In this document: positions 11,118-22,616 of the stretch, piece after piece | Layout: every line of letters starts with the position of its first letter | Position numbering within the stretch: the stretch's first letter is position 1 | Assembly (NCBI GenBank): GCA_947179485.1 | Contig: OX359249.1 | Location: forward strand, 43,076,250 to 43,140,249 | Origin: Allacma fusca | Taxonomy: Eukaryota; Arthropoda; Collembola; Symphypleona; Sminthuridae | Direction: 5' to 3' | DNA length: 64,000 bases | Made by a program: the position numbers and the translations under genes | Notes under the pieces: generated by a model | What the model was told of the DNA's origin: nothing | What the model saw: the letters and a program-made list of their open reading frames with translations, nothing else | Database searches by the model: none

Positions 11118-11694
11118 GGAAATAAATTAATAACTAAAAAAGCTAAAACAGAAGTTGCTTTTGCGCCCTCAAAAGTTAAAAACAAGTTTTCTGGTTGGAT
11201 TTGTCGAAGGAATCAATATTCTGTTACTCAAAATGATGAAAACGCTTGAAACGACGAAAAGCAACGCTACGATGTATTTATAGTCACCATAAAGTAGCCG
11301 AGTAGAAGCAGCATACCTTTGTTTCAGAATAAGGATTGATCTAACTTTATGCATTCCTAATATTCTAAAATACGAAATTCCGCCTTAGTATTTTCAACAT
11401 GTGAGAATTTTTGAATTTCCTGGAATTGCAATAATTGTGTAATCAATGAACAATAAATGCAGCATATTGTGGGATTGCATAAAAATAAGGTATAGTGCTG
11501 CTACTCGGCTACTTTATGGTGACTACAAACTATACACATATCGTAGCGTTGCTTTTCGTCGTTTCAAGCGTTTTCATCATTTTGAGTAACAGAATATTGA
11601 TTCCTTTGACAAATCCAACCAGAGAACTTGTTTTTAACTTTTGAGGGCGCAAAAGCAACTTCTGTTTTAGCTTTTTTAGCTATTAATTTATTCC
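11118..11694. repeat. Long inverted repeat, about 200-bp arms, 171-bp spacer
   Basis: Left arm 11118 to 11317, right arm 11489 to 11694, differing at only a few per cent of sites. Landmarks are GTTGCTTTTGCGCCCTC on the left and GAGGGCGCAAAAGCAAC on the right. A transcript across it would form a long hairpin. It lies just inside the right end of the 7.9 kb composite. Confidence 0.92.
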
Positions 11695-12285
11695 TATCTT
11701 TGCTTATTATTTGTTTATTATTCGGATCTGTACATCGGATCTTGAGTGCTCAACTGTTGTATCTTCAGTTGTTATAGCAACATCATTTTATATTCATTAA
11801 ATTCTGTGTTTCATTGTATGGCGGGATTGTCTCATTAGTGTCGGGATTATCGTGAGCGGGATTATATACATCGGTCAAACTGACAGCGGGATACTGTTCG
11901 CGGGAATAATTCCAGCGGGATTAGCTCTGAACTCAGAATATTCTACTGTATCCGCTGTGTCTGATTTTGCATATTCAACAATCAGTCCTATCCTAATAAA
12001 AAACGACCTAGAAGGAACAAACTCATCGTTGAAGAACCCTCATATTAGCCAAAGTTGTATATTTTGCATTACAATGGAACTGCCATCTGTGATTAACCCT
12101 TGGCACACAAAATCTAATGGTTTTACAATGAACAAATGTTTTTCTTTTCAAATTGGAAAACATGTGTTGCGTGTGGCATTTTTACTTCGAAGCCAATGCG
12201 TCATCTGGTTTCATTATGTGTCACAATATGTTAACCACAGAAGTAGGGAAACAAACCTAACCTACGGGATGCACTTTCGACAACG

Positions 12286-15014
12286 CAGGGCTGGAGTATT
12301 CGAAAAATATGGATACGATTCTGATTAAGATTAACCCTAACGGATTCCAATCCCAATTCAGATGTATTTGTTTCAAAAAACGAAAATTCAAATCCAATTT
12401 ATTCGAATATTTTCTATGAATTCCGATATAATTAAAATACTTTATTTATTAAATAGTATACCTGGAGTTACTAGTCACGAAAAACATCGTAACATTTAAA
12501 CCCGAAAGTATATAAATTCGGCAATTACGAATGAAAAGAAGCCAGTGAATATGTCAGACCATTTTATAAAGGCATAACTGCTTAATCTACATAAGTACCA
12601 TAACCGTATATAACTTGTTGATTCACTTTGTTTTTCAGGGATACTCTAGTACTAAAAACGTGAGCTGCATGCTTTTTCCCCTGACAAAATTAGACCCCTT
12701 TTTATCAATTGAGAAAATTACTGACAAATGAATTCAGTGCTTACAGATTGTAGCAAATTCATTTCAATTCAATTCAATTCAATTTATTCATGTCATTCGG
12801 GTCTCGCCCATAACACGTTAAAAATTTCTTAATTAGTGGCACGTAATGGTAAACATTCTTTTATGAAATTTACTAAGCTGTACAGATGTTCTGTATCCTG
12901 AACTTTGAACAGATCATACAAATTCTCTATCCTTATATTAGCTATATAATTTGCCAGGAATTTTTCCCTAAGGGGAATTAGATAAGTACACTTCACAAAA
13001 AAATGGTATGCGTTATTTTCTTCATTTAGAGAACAAAATTTACAGTTCTCATGGTCAAAATTAATTTTAGATTTCTTATAATATATAGTATGGTGGTTCA
13101 CTCTTAGTTGGGCAACTAGTCTTTTTACGCTTAGAGGGATATTAGCCCTTAGGTAGTTCGAGGCATATGCGTCTGTTTTGTAAAATTTAAAATCACTTGA
13201 GTATGATGACTTCAATATTCTTTGGACGTCTTTTTCTTCGCATTGGAGCTGAACTGTTTTCAAGATATCATCAAGGTTTTCTAAGAATATATCTGCGGAC
13301 TGTCTTTTCCAGATTGAAATTAGTCCAAAGTTTAAAAACAGCGTTTTTGTTTGGTGGACCCAATTGTGTTTCATATTTACTAATTTCTGTTTTGACAATT
13401 CAAAGTCTATCGTAACACTGTCTTACGTATCTACGTTCGTCCATACTTAATATTTTCACTAGTAGCAACACAGTCAGTTTTACAATTTGTACGGTGGCGT
13501 TTGTTTTTCCCGTCTCAGCTCTGATCCAGTATCTTGGTGTAGATTGGGGTAGCCATAGGAGTCGCTTAAGGAAGTATTGTTGTATAATCTCCACCTCCTC
13601 CAGTGCAGGCTCCATATTGGTGATGCGTACTGGTAAATCGGCAAAATGGTGGCATTTAGGAGTTTTGCCGTACTATCCCATGAGTCCATAGAAGCTTCAT
13701 TCAATGTTGATATTAGAGCATTTGAGGCTACGTTTGCTTTTGATTTTATATGATGGAAGTGCTTCTTAAATGTTCCAGTCGATTGAAAAATGACCCCTAG
13801 GTATGTGTATTCTTTAGCCTTTTGTATTTCCTGTCCCTCAAGGAACCATTTGAGCTTTTTCGGAATAATTCCCCTGGGGGAAAAGACAACTACGTTAGTT
13901 TTCAACAGGTTTATTTCAAGACTCATTTCTTGGCAGTATTTGCTTAATATATCTATTTTCTTTTGAAGTCCATTTTTGGTGTCTGCCGGTATACATGTAT
14001 CTTCTGCAAAGAGAAGTTGGTCAATTTTGTTGTTTACTCCCATGTTTACTGGACTTGCTCCATTTTCTTCCATATATTTATCAATATCGCTGATGTAAAT
14101 AGAGAAGAGTAGTGGGCTTAAAATTTCCCCTTGAAGTACCCCCATGGTAACTGGGATGGGTTTTGTAAGACCTTCCTCACATCTTACAATTAGATTGGCG
14201 TTGTCGTACAGGCTCCTGAGGATGTTTATGATTTTGGCACTGATTCCTAGCTTATTCATTTTTGCCCACAAAATTTCCTGCCGAATGGAATCGAATGCTC
14301 GTTTGAAATCCACAAATAGGACATGAAGCTTGGTGTTTCGTGACAGTCGAGATTGTATGAGTGCATTGAGACAAAAAATCTGGTCTTGACAACCCCGTTT
14401 CTTCCTGAAGCCTGCCTGCGATTCAGGCAGGATGTTTTTTTCTTCACACCATTTGTAGAGCCTATTTTGAATTACTGTTGTGAATAATTTCGACATTGTG
14501 TTGATTAGAGCGATACCTCTGTAGTTGATAGGATGAGATTCGTCTCCTTTTTTGAATAGAGTCGTCAGTTCAATTTCGGACTATTTTCTGGGTGTTTCTT
14601 CTGTAGTCATTGTATCATTAAATAATTTGAGTATTTCATTTATTGTACTTGGGTGAATAGCACATTCATTTCCAGAAAAAAATTAGTATCGTTGCTCGGC
14701 GTCATTTTATGGAGTCAAACGTAATCCTAAATTTTGTATTCCAATGATTAATTTAAAAAAGTTATGTAATGGCTGACTGAAAACTTCCTTTGATGTTTGA
14801 ATTTACGAGATAAGCTTCAAAATGTCACGGATTTTTCGGATATCTAAGCATTGGATACAGTATTCAAACATATTTTGAATACTAATTCTAATTCAGATAT
14901 TTCTTTTCGATTCAATATAGATTTAAATACTTGAAAAAATATATTTAAAAATACCACAAAATAGAAATGAAATACCGATTCCAATTCTAATTCCGATTCG
15001 AATGACTGGCCCTG
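12286..15014. mobile_element. hAT-like element, GATTCCAATTC words, split by a LINE
   Basis: Left end CAGGGCTGGAG, right end complement CAGGGCCAGTC; perfect 8-bp target duplication CGACAACG (12278 to 12285 and 15015 to 15022). TTCCAATTC, ATTCGAAT and GATTCTGATT words occur next to both ends. The LINE at 12.76 to 14.69 kb inserted inside, so the hAT-like element is older. Confidence 0.9.
12761..14690 (-). mobile_element. LINE copy 2, reverse transcriptase and C-terminal zinc-finger region
   Basis: Same clade as the LINE at the left edge: W-C-E-E-K-N-I-L-P-E-S-Q, G-F-R-K-K-R-G-C, K-R-A-F-D-S-I, V-L-Q-G-E-I-L-S-P-L-L-F, and F-A-E-D where F-A-D-D is expected, so a catalytic Asp is replaced by Glu. 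The RT frame is 14496 to 13480. The 3' part (13398 to 12829) is in another frame and holds C-K-F-C with Y-H-F-F-V-K-C, the usual C-terminal zinc motif. Upstream of 14496 the frame continues with a TAG where copy 1 has Trp (S-E-I-E-L context), then stops near 14690: a 5' truncation. The 3' end has AATAAA and an (ATTGA)n tail at 12761 to 12790. Inactive. Confidence 0.9.
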
Positions 15015-15022
15015 CGACAACG

Positions 15023-15572
15023 GTATTCCAAGTTTTGCATGCGCTTGTAGTATGTTATGCAATAAAAATTACAAGAGATTTACTTTCTGGAATAGTTCCC
15101 TGGCCACGGGTTTTCAAAAACAAATTCGTTGAAATTTAGTCCAATTTTATAAACATTTTGACAAGGATGCTTTTGTAGAATTTCCCCTTGTTTCTTGTAT
15201 CGGTTGGAATTTTGGAGAATCAATTTGGGCTCAAATCGATTTTGAAGTTTGCGGAAGAAAACATTGCGCTGAAGGGTCCGGCGCATATGCGACAAACAAT
15301 CTGAGCCTTGCATTAAAATAAAAAGTCAACCAAGGTTGAAGGGATATTAGCGTGACGCGTGACTCCTATCGGTCGATATTGTAACACAAATAATAAAAGT
15401 TTTGTGCGGGGAACTTTGTACCTCGAACAGCGCCGGTTCCTTATGTATTAGCATGTATTTAAATGTGACCTATTTTAATTTCCTGAGGTCAAATTGATGA
15501 CCCGAACTGCTCACAAATCAATAGGGTTAGTGACACATTAGATAGTGTCTTACTGCAAAATTTTTGAATTAT
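15023..15572. other. Spacer, no gene recognised
   Basis: Short frames only. No repeat structure of note. Confidence 0.35.
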
Positions 15573-15580
15573 GTGGTAAC

Positions 15581-16835
15581 CAGAGCTGCGCTCAAGTTAC
15601 GACAAGTATCAAGTCAGGTCAAGTTCGGAGCAAGTTCGGGATCGTCAGCGTTTCTACTTGGTTGAATCGGGTCAAGTTCAAGTATTTGCTGGATCCGAAC
15701 TTGGAATTTCAAGTCGGTTCTGTTACAAGTGCAAGTCCACAGAATTGACTTGAACTAAGGATCAAGTTCAAGTTCGGGTCTGGGCATGGATTTTACTTGA
15801 ACCCGAACTTGAGCTTTCAAGTACCAATTCAAGTATCCTAGTTCCAACTTTTGCTTCCTTTGTGCGTTCTTACTCGGTTTTTCGCACTTCTGCAGCACGC
15901 ATTCTAGAAACTAGTGATGCCCATGGTCTGGTTTGATCCAGATTTTATGAAACTGTTCTGATCCAGTCGTTCGGGCCAGACCAGACTAAGGAGCATGCTC
16001 CGGATTATGGTCCAGAAAACCATTGAGAGCAATTAACTAATTACATTTTATCCCGTCAAATTCTTCTTTTATTTCCGGAAATGTCAGTTTTAACTCAAAT
16101 TTTTATTTTGCGTACGTTTGAGACCATGGACCTGTGGTCAGGTCTGGTCTGGTCCTGAAACTGGACCAATTGTATCTGGTGTGGTCCAAGTGTTGAATCA
16201 GAGCGGTACGGTCTGATTAGGCCATACAAATCTGGGACCAGACCGGACCATACCAATAGCGGACCATTATAAATGGTCCGGACCAGACCATTGACATGCC
16301 CAATAGAAACCATGGCTGCAGAGATGTGCACAGAAGCTGGAGCTCACTTTCGTTTGGAGTTACTGTTGTGCATTCTTTAAATCGTCGTGCTTAAAACTAT
16401 TCTTCTAGTTTTTCATTATTTTTGAAAAACTATTGAAGTAAATTGTCCGGTAAGACTGTAACACGAGGAAAAACCATGAGTGAACCCGAATCTGAATTTA
16501 ATAAAGACGACGGAAATTGAAAATCTTAGTTCCAACCGTTGGAATGTTTTTGCTACTTCATACTACAAAGTTGTAAGGTTCAAGTACTTGAAATCCAAGT
16601 TCGGGTTCAAGTCAATTCCAAGTTCGGTTCGCAAGATTGTTTGTTCCCGAAATTCAAGTATCAGATCAAGTTCGGGTTTAGGAAAGATTACTTGCAAGAG
16701 TTGACTTGGTATGACAAGTAATTCCTGGGAGCCGAAACGCCAAGTTTGGGTACTGACAAATATCTACTTGAAAGTTCAAGTGCAGGTCAAGTTCAAGTTC
16801 GGATCCTCAAAATACTTGACCCGAACGCAGCTCTG
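15581..16835. mobile_element. hAT-like element, CAAGTTC word family, 1.26 kb
   Basis: Ends CAGAGCTGCG on both sides; perfect 8-bp target duplication GTGGTAAC (15573 to 15580 and 16836 to 16843). CAAGTTC, GTTCGGG and their complements fill both flanks. The centre has a short ATG frame (16476 onward, M-S-E-P-E-S-E-F-N-K) that ends quickly, perhaps a transposase remnant. Contains the nested 391-bp element. Confidence 0.94.
15912..16302. mobile_element. hAT-like element, CTGGTCC word family, 391 bp, nested
   Basis: Left end TAGTGATGCCCATGG; right end complement TGGGCATGTCAATGG. Flanks CTAGAAAC and ATAGAAAC agree at 7 of 8 bases. Words TCTGGTCC and GGACCAGACC run throughout. Same end type as the element at 46931. 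Confidence 0.82.
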
Positions 16836-16843
16836 GTGGTAAC

Positions 16844-17519
16844 CTTGTTTTGAAAATTATCTTAAGGATGGACAACCGGAAATCAAAGCGATAACAATAT
16901 TGAACTTCGCTTCACGCCGACCCTAAAAAGTAAACGATAGGTGGTGGCAAAAAATGTTGACACAAGATAAGGGGATGGGAAACACACTGGCAATAAATTC
17001 CTTCTGCAAAAATTTACAGGAGACACGAAAAACTTTTTTGTGAAAAACATTAAATTAGCGAGGGATTTTTTCCATTCTCCCCTTTATGGATCGCTAGCAT
17101 GCCTTGGTGGATGGGAAAACTGCGATAGCAATGGTTTGTAAACCATAAAAGAATATTTACATAACTTAACAATATATAATTAGGTCGTTTTTACATATAA
17201 GGCTGTTCTTCGTTTAAATAATTGCAACGGATCCTTTAAAACTAATTCGTTTGTATTGGGTAAAATCTGTGAGAGAAACCAACTTCGTCGCTTATTAATA
17301 GCTTTATACATTATTTTTTTCATTCAAAGGTAAGTTAAATTAAAATTTTTTTTAAACCTATGTGAATTTAAGGGGTGTCAACTCCGGTCCTGCCAGGATA
17401 CACAAAAGGCCCTCAGATTCCATTCGGAAAGGCCTTTCTATTTATTTGATTATTTCTGTTATTCAAAGTTCCCCGTCACTGACCTACATGAGCAATGGCT
17501 TAATATTAACTGCTTTACC
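16844..17519. other. Spacer, no gene recognised
   Basis: Moderately AT-rich. No domain-bearing frame or terminal repeat seen. Confidence 0.35.
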
Positions 17520-18053
17520 CAGAGATGCGCTACCTTCGAAGGTTAGCCTTCCAAGAAGCCTTCCTTGAAGGCGGAAAGGTAACTTTCTTAACGTTGCAGA
17601 AGGAATGGAAGGATGGCGATACTTTTTCTTGAAGGCTGAAGGAAGCCTTCACAAAAACTAGCAATGAAGGATTGTGAAGGAAGGGTTCCTAAATGTTAGC
17701 CCTCTAAGACCGTGAAGGCCTCCAGGTACACGAAATATCTATAACGTGAAAGCATATGCAACGAAGGTTTGCTGCTAGCGCAACAAAACACCCAATTCGT
17801 GAACTCACAGCTGACATTGTCTTCACTGAACTGAATTCTGCTGGTGGAAAACGTTTTTAAGCGGGTTGTAGTTTAAACTTGAAGGAAGGCTAGTTTTAGA
17901 TGAAGGCAAAAATGAGTATGTATTTTGGAAGGAAGGGCGAAGGAAGGCAGATTTTTTAGAGGGCTTCATTCCAGGACATGTTGAAGGGGAAATTTTTACT
18001 GAATTTTCGCCTTCGAAGGCTTGAAGGAAGGCTATTTCCTTTGCGCATCTCTG
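17520..18053. mobile_element. hAT-like element, GAAGG word family, 534 bp, no target duplication
   Basis: Ends CAGAGATGCGC on both sides, with GAAGGAAGG and CCTTCG tracts between. The flanks GCTTTACC and GTTGAGAC do not match, so one end may have been rearranged. The end sequence is shared with the element at 40195, whose words are different. Confidence 0.72.
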
Positions 18054-18700
18054 GTTGAGACTGTGCGAATGATCGCACTTGCTGCGTAATGATGCCCTGC
18101 TTGCGTCTGAGATTGTATGAATACTCCAGTTTTCCGTCCGTGGAATGTCCAAGAATCCATCCAGGCACCTTTACATGTTACAGTACTTCCAGTTCTTAAG
18201 CCCACCATTTGAACTTCGCAGAGATTTCACCTGGTACTTCTGTATCCCAACCGATTTTACTTTCCCAAATCATCTGCAGTAGTTTCTTTGGCTCGTTGCG
18301 GATGCCGTGAATACGATGGGGTCAAAAATCTTACTAGCAACTGCCAAAATTCTTCTTTTAGTGATTATCTCTGTGTCACCATTTAATATTGCAACACAAC
18401 TCAATGTGTCCTCTACCTTGTCCCAAATGCCCAGCAGTGGAACTTCCCGACCTCCTACTCCGGTACCATCGTTGGGCAAGCATGTATGATCTCATCCTCT
18501 CAGATCGAACTTATCTGTGAATAAATCCTGTGATTCTTGCATAAATGTAATCAGCTCTAATTCAGAATTGTCACTGATCGCAACATTGTCGACGTAGAAT
18601 GCCGTTTGAAGTAGTTCTGCGACTGATCTCAAGTTGTCCGGTGCAGAATTCAAATGAAGCCCTTTCCTAACAGGAAAGGGCTACTAGATACTCAAAAAAC
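18054..18700 (-). mobile_element. Bel/Pao fossil fragment (reverse transcriptase and RNase H part)
   Basis: Minus-strand pieces read F-Y-V-D-N (the Bel/Pao form of the catalytic box), L-L-G-I-W and T-K-R-R-I-L-A-V-A-S-K-I-F-D-P, typical of Bel/Pao pol. A short fragment, broken several times and old. Confidence 0.72.
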
Positions 18701-18839
18701 TTCTCTAGTGGCGTGAAACGACGTACTGTAGGATCCTGCCACCATAAGAAACACAAAATACCAATGACACATACAAGCTCTTCGAATCTCTCCTCTTTCT
18801 GTATTTTATTATATACTACAATGCATGTAAGGTTAATTA

Positions 18840-19340
18840 CATATTTAAGCGGTGTAAACCTTTTACAATTCTTCGTGCTGAATCAGCTAAGCAGTTGGTG
18901 GGAAACGTTCCTAAGCGAAGAATCACTCCAAATCTCGCCTTTGTTACAATTGGCATTGACTATTGTGGACCTTACCTCCTCTTTATATGCTTCGCTACCA
19001 GAGGCATTCATTTGGAGTTGGTCAGCGATATGACTCATGACAGTTTCATAGCAGCCGCGCGAAGATTCATAGCAGAAGATGCAAACCAGCAGAAGTATAC
19101 AGTGATTGCGGATCCAATCTCGTCGCTAATAACAAGGAATTCAAGGAATTACTCAGACTGGTCGAATTGAAAGAGCATAGTAGTCACGCAAGCAGAACCT
19201 TAGCTGACCAGTCAATTACTTGGAATTTAATCCCCCGGCCCCTCATGTGGGTGCCCTTTGGGAAGCAGGTATTAAATCCACCATGCATCAACGCGTCCGC
19301 GGGATGAACACTACTTTGGGAGATCGAAGCATGCTTGAAT
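18840..19340 (+). mobile_element. Bel/Pao fossil fragment (integrase part)
   Basis: Plus-strand pieces show the integrase landmarks I-D-Y-C-G-P, R-G-I-H-L-E-L-V-S-D-M and A-A-R-R-F. It is opposite in strand to the neighbouring RT piece, so the two are rearranged or come from different insertions. Broken and old. Confidence 0.75.
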
Positions 19341-21555
19341 TCCCGACCATTGTGTTAAGCAAGTAACAACCCATACGACATGACAGCGTTGTGTCCAAGT
19401 CACTTCCTGAATCTTGGACCATCAATTGCTAATATATAACCAATATTATATAACTACACTGACCCGAAGCTGAATCGAATGTCACGGTAGCAACTTATTT
19501 AGAGGTTACTGCAAGAATTCTGGATTTGGAATTCCGTATACCTAACCCAAGCCTACCTAACCCCCTACCACTACAACAGCACCAAAAATGGTGGTCGCAT
19601 CATCCGAATGTCAAGGTTGGAACATTGGTTTTATTGATAACAGGTGTGCTCTGGAGATGACGATCCGGTTCGTGTAGTCAAAGTTATAACTGCCTCAAAC
19701 CACACCAATAGTTGTTATAGTATGTGTGTAAGTTGTTATTAGTATGTAAGTAAGTACTACTTACTATGTAAGTCGTAGTAAATGGTCTAGGTCTAGGGAT
19801 TAGGAAGATGAGAAAGAAACGTCGGAGGGATGAGAGGAGGTTGGCATGGGTTTATGGTAGCGGGATTGGTAGAAGTTGGTGCAGTAGGGAGTTCAGCGCG
19901 GAACTCGTCCCCATGCCAAAAGGAAATAGTGCTACAGTATATACAAACTATATTTCTAAAGGGATCGTTCTCTTTGGAAATAAGTGCATTATTGTTGGAA
20001 ACAACTATGACACACGGTACAAGTCTTCTTTCCTCAATGCACATGAATTCGATTTAAGTCCCTTCTGCAAGCATGACATGCTACGCTAAGTGAACTATGT
20101 TTGGAATTATCAACATCGCACAATATGTCTTGTAAGGAATAATTTTTATGGTGGCTCAAAGTTATTCCTTACAATGAGAAACACAACTAACGAAACAACA
20201 AACCTTAATTAACTTGCAGTAACAATACTAACATTAATATTGGAAGGCTAAAGTTGACCAGAGCCTAAATATAATCAATGAAGAAGAGCTTATATAGCAA
20301 GAACACGTAATGATAATAAGACCTGGAAACAATCAATAATTAATTCAACCTTGAAATAAGAGAAAATTCACTACTGAGATTCTCAGTAGAGGGCGACTGG
20401 ATTTCAGGTTAGAGTTTCAGAACCCAAAAAGAGTCTGATCTTCCATTCTTTCTCACTACCATCACCAACAGAAACCTACCTTTTCATTGGTCGCATTGGC
20501 AAGGTAGTCAATAGTTTTGCATTTGACATAATAGTAATTTGATTTTAAGATAGTTTAATGAAAATGTAAGTGTTAGTTTGTCAGCTAATTTAGTTACATT
20601 TTTATTGATATTAACACAAATATGCATATACCATTAGGATACCCGGGTAGTAGACCTAAAGTCCAACAATGCGGATACCACCAAAAGGTGCCCTCATACA
20701 TAGCATTTGATTTTAGGATAGTTAAATGGAAATGTAAGTGTTAGTTTTATAACTTACATTTTTAGTGATATTAGTACACATATGCATATACCATGTATTT
20801 AGATAGGGAATGTTACATAATGTTACCATAGCTAATTTATTACCTATCTGTTTACTAAGGAATAGTTAATACTGCAAACAATAGATATTAAGCTTAAATG
20901 ATTGGATTTGTGTAAAGAACGTATTATATGGTGTGTATAAGTAGGATGAGAAAATGAAGACTAGGCATAATAGAATTGGAACGCGAGTGAAACGGACGTG
21001 TTAGGTTAATAAAGCACTTTACTATTTTCTTTTACGATTAATCCTGATTTTCATCTCGCGTTAGGCTAGCAAAGGCTGGCACTTCGACAGGATTCGTTGA
21101 TAGAAAAGAATAATAGACAATAGGAGACTAAGTCTCTGGTCCTTCGAAACAATATAAAGAAGAAATTGCGGCTAGAAGAAAATAACTTGTGGTCAATAGT
21201 TAAGGCAATAACAGAATGTAATTTTTACAGGTAATAGGTCGGGTTGCTTCCACTGCAAAAATTCAACCAAATATGTTTGGCGATAAAATGCTTTACTTGG
21301 CGCGATTGCCTGCTAAAATAATCCTGCACTTATTGCATTTCATATTTACGGCAACCTATAGTCAACTGGTACCTGTTTGGTAAGTCAAGTTTGGAAAACA
21401 TTTAAATTAAATGTTTTCCAAACTTGTCATTCTTCGGCTATTTCGTGTAGTATAGTTTGAGACATTGAATATTAAGGCTTTGTTGTGTTAAAGGTTAAAT
21501 TAAAACAGCATTTAGATTCTGTTGCGATTTACGATTATTAAATAAGAGGACAAAG
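19341..21555. other. Gene-poor stretch with a local duplication
   Basis: A unit of about 95 bp (ATTTGATTTTA, then AAATGTAAGTGTTAG, then ATATGCATATACCAT) occurs at about 20537 to 20634 and again at 20704 to 20793. The last 600 bp could be the leading terminal repeat and leader of the Gypsy fossil that follows, but I could not match it to a second copy. Frames at 19793 to 20089 are chance-like. Confidence 0.4.
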
Positions 21556-22616
21556 AAATCACGCTATCCACTTCCTAGAATAGACGATGCATTTGACAGA
21601 CTGCATGAATATGACCAAATCACCATGGACCCCGAAAAAAAGGACAAAACAGAATTTGTAACTCCTGATAGCCTTGGATTAGTAGGCAGCCCTTATTCGT
21701 GGCAACGATTAATCGATTACGTCAAATGGAACATCTTTAGTATTTCTTGATGACATCTTATTCTTTGCAAAATCCTTCGAAGAACACAACCGAAGATTAG
21801 AACTTGTTTTACAGGTTTTACAAAATGCCAACTTGACACTTAAACCTAGTAAACGCCAATTCGGAACGGCAGAAGTCAAGTACTTAGGCCACATCATATA
21901 ACAAACGGAATTTTACATAACCCAGAAAAACTCATAGCTGTACTAGAGTTTCCAACACCAACTAAAGTTAAACATTTCCTTTGTAGAAGTCTTCTTAAAG
22001 CCGAAAAATTGGGGTGTTACACATTGAATGCTTAGTTGTCATTTATGGAATTGAAAAAGTAAGACTATAAATATTTGTTAAACACTTCAAAGTCGTCACA
22101 GATCACTGTTCTCTATGTCACCTTATGAAAACCAAGGAACTGAAATCAGTAAAACTCTCTAAGATGGGAACTTTGCTTACAAGAATTTGACTTCGACATT
22201 ATTTACAATTCTGGAAAGAAACACAAAATGACGCTTTATCCAGGTACCCCACATCAGATCCGGCACCTGTAGAAGACTTCCCAGAATCCTTCTTATTAAC
22301 TATAAACCCAACAACCACAAGTTATGAAACCAGAATAATTCAGTTACATCAAGAAAACACAAAATTATCAAAAATCATCAACTGCATAATCAGCAACAAC
22401 TGGAACTCTTTCAAACAATTTTTCATCATCAATAACGTACTTTACAAATCAAGACCTAAATTCAGCAACAACATTTTCATGTATTTTCTGTATCCCTGAA
22501 AGTTTAAAAATTGAAATGACCGTTCATGACAATCCAACTGGAGGACACCTAGGCTTTATCAAAACATGTCACACTATTCAACATATGTTTCTTTGGAGAA
22601 AAATGGAACAAGACGT

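Larger units (their letters stand above)
4011..11935. mobile_element. 7.9 kb composite element with 21-bp inverted ends and ATCCCGC words
   Basis: The left end reads CGTGTCCAGAGCTAATCCCG. The right end, complemented, reads TGAGTTCAGAGCTAATCCCG. Both are flanked by GAATATTC (4003 to 4010 and 11936 to 11943), an 8-bp direct repeat that is also a palindrome. Inside both ends the words ATCCCGC, CCCCGC and TCCCGAC recur (4024 to 4100 and about 11820 to 11925). I see no transposase. The interior holds a foldback, a minisatellite, three hAT-like elements (one nested in another), a Helitron-like end and a long hairpin. An alternative is that the true ends are the inner CAGAGCTAATCCCGC sites (4017 and 11929) and the palindromic flank is chance. 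Confidence 0.5.

Noticed and set aside
11852-12328. 158-codon plus frame
   Set aside because: It runs from the ATCCCGC word tract across the composite's right end into flanking DNA and the next hAT-like end, so it is not one gene.
17512-18061. Target duplication around the 534-bp GAAGG element
   Set aside because: GCTTTACC and GTTGAGAC agree at only about 3 of 8 bases, no better than chance.
19793-20089. Overlapping frames on both strands near 19.9 kb
   Set aside because: They shadow one another and have no domain similarity that I recognise.
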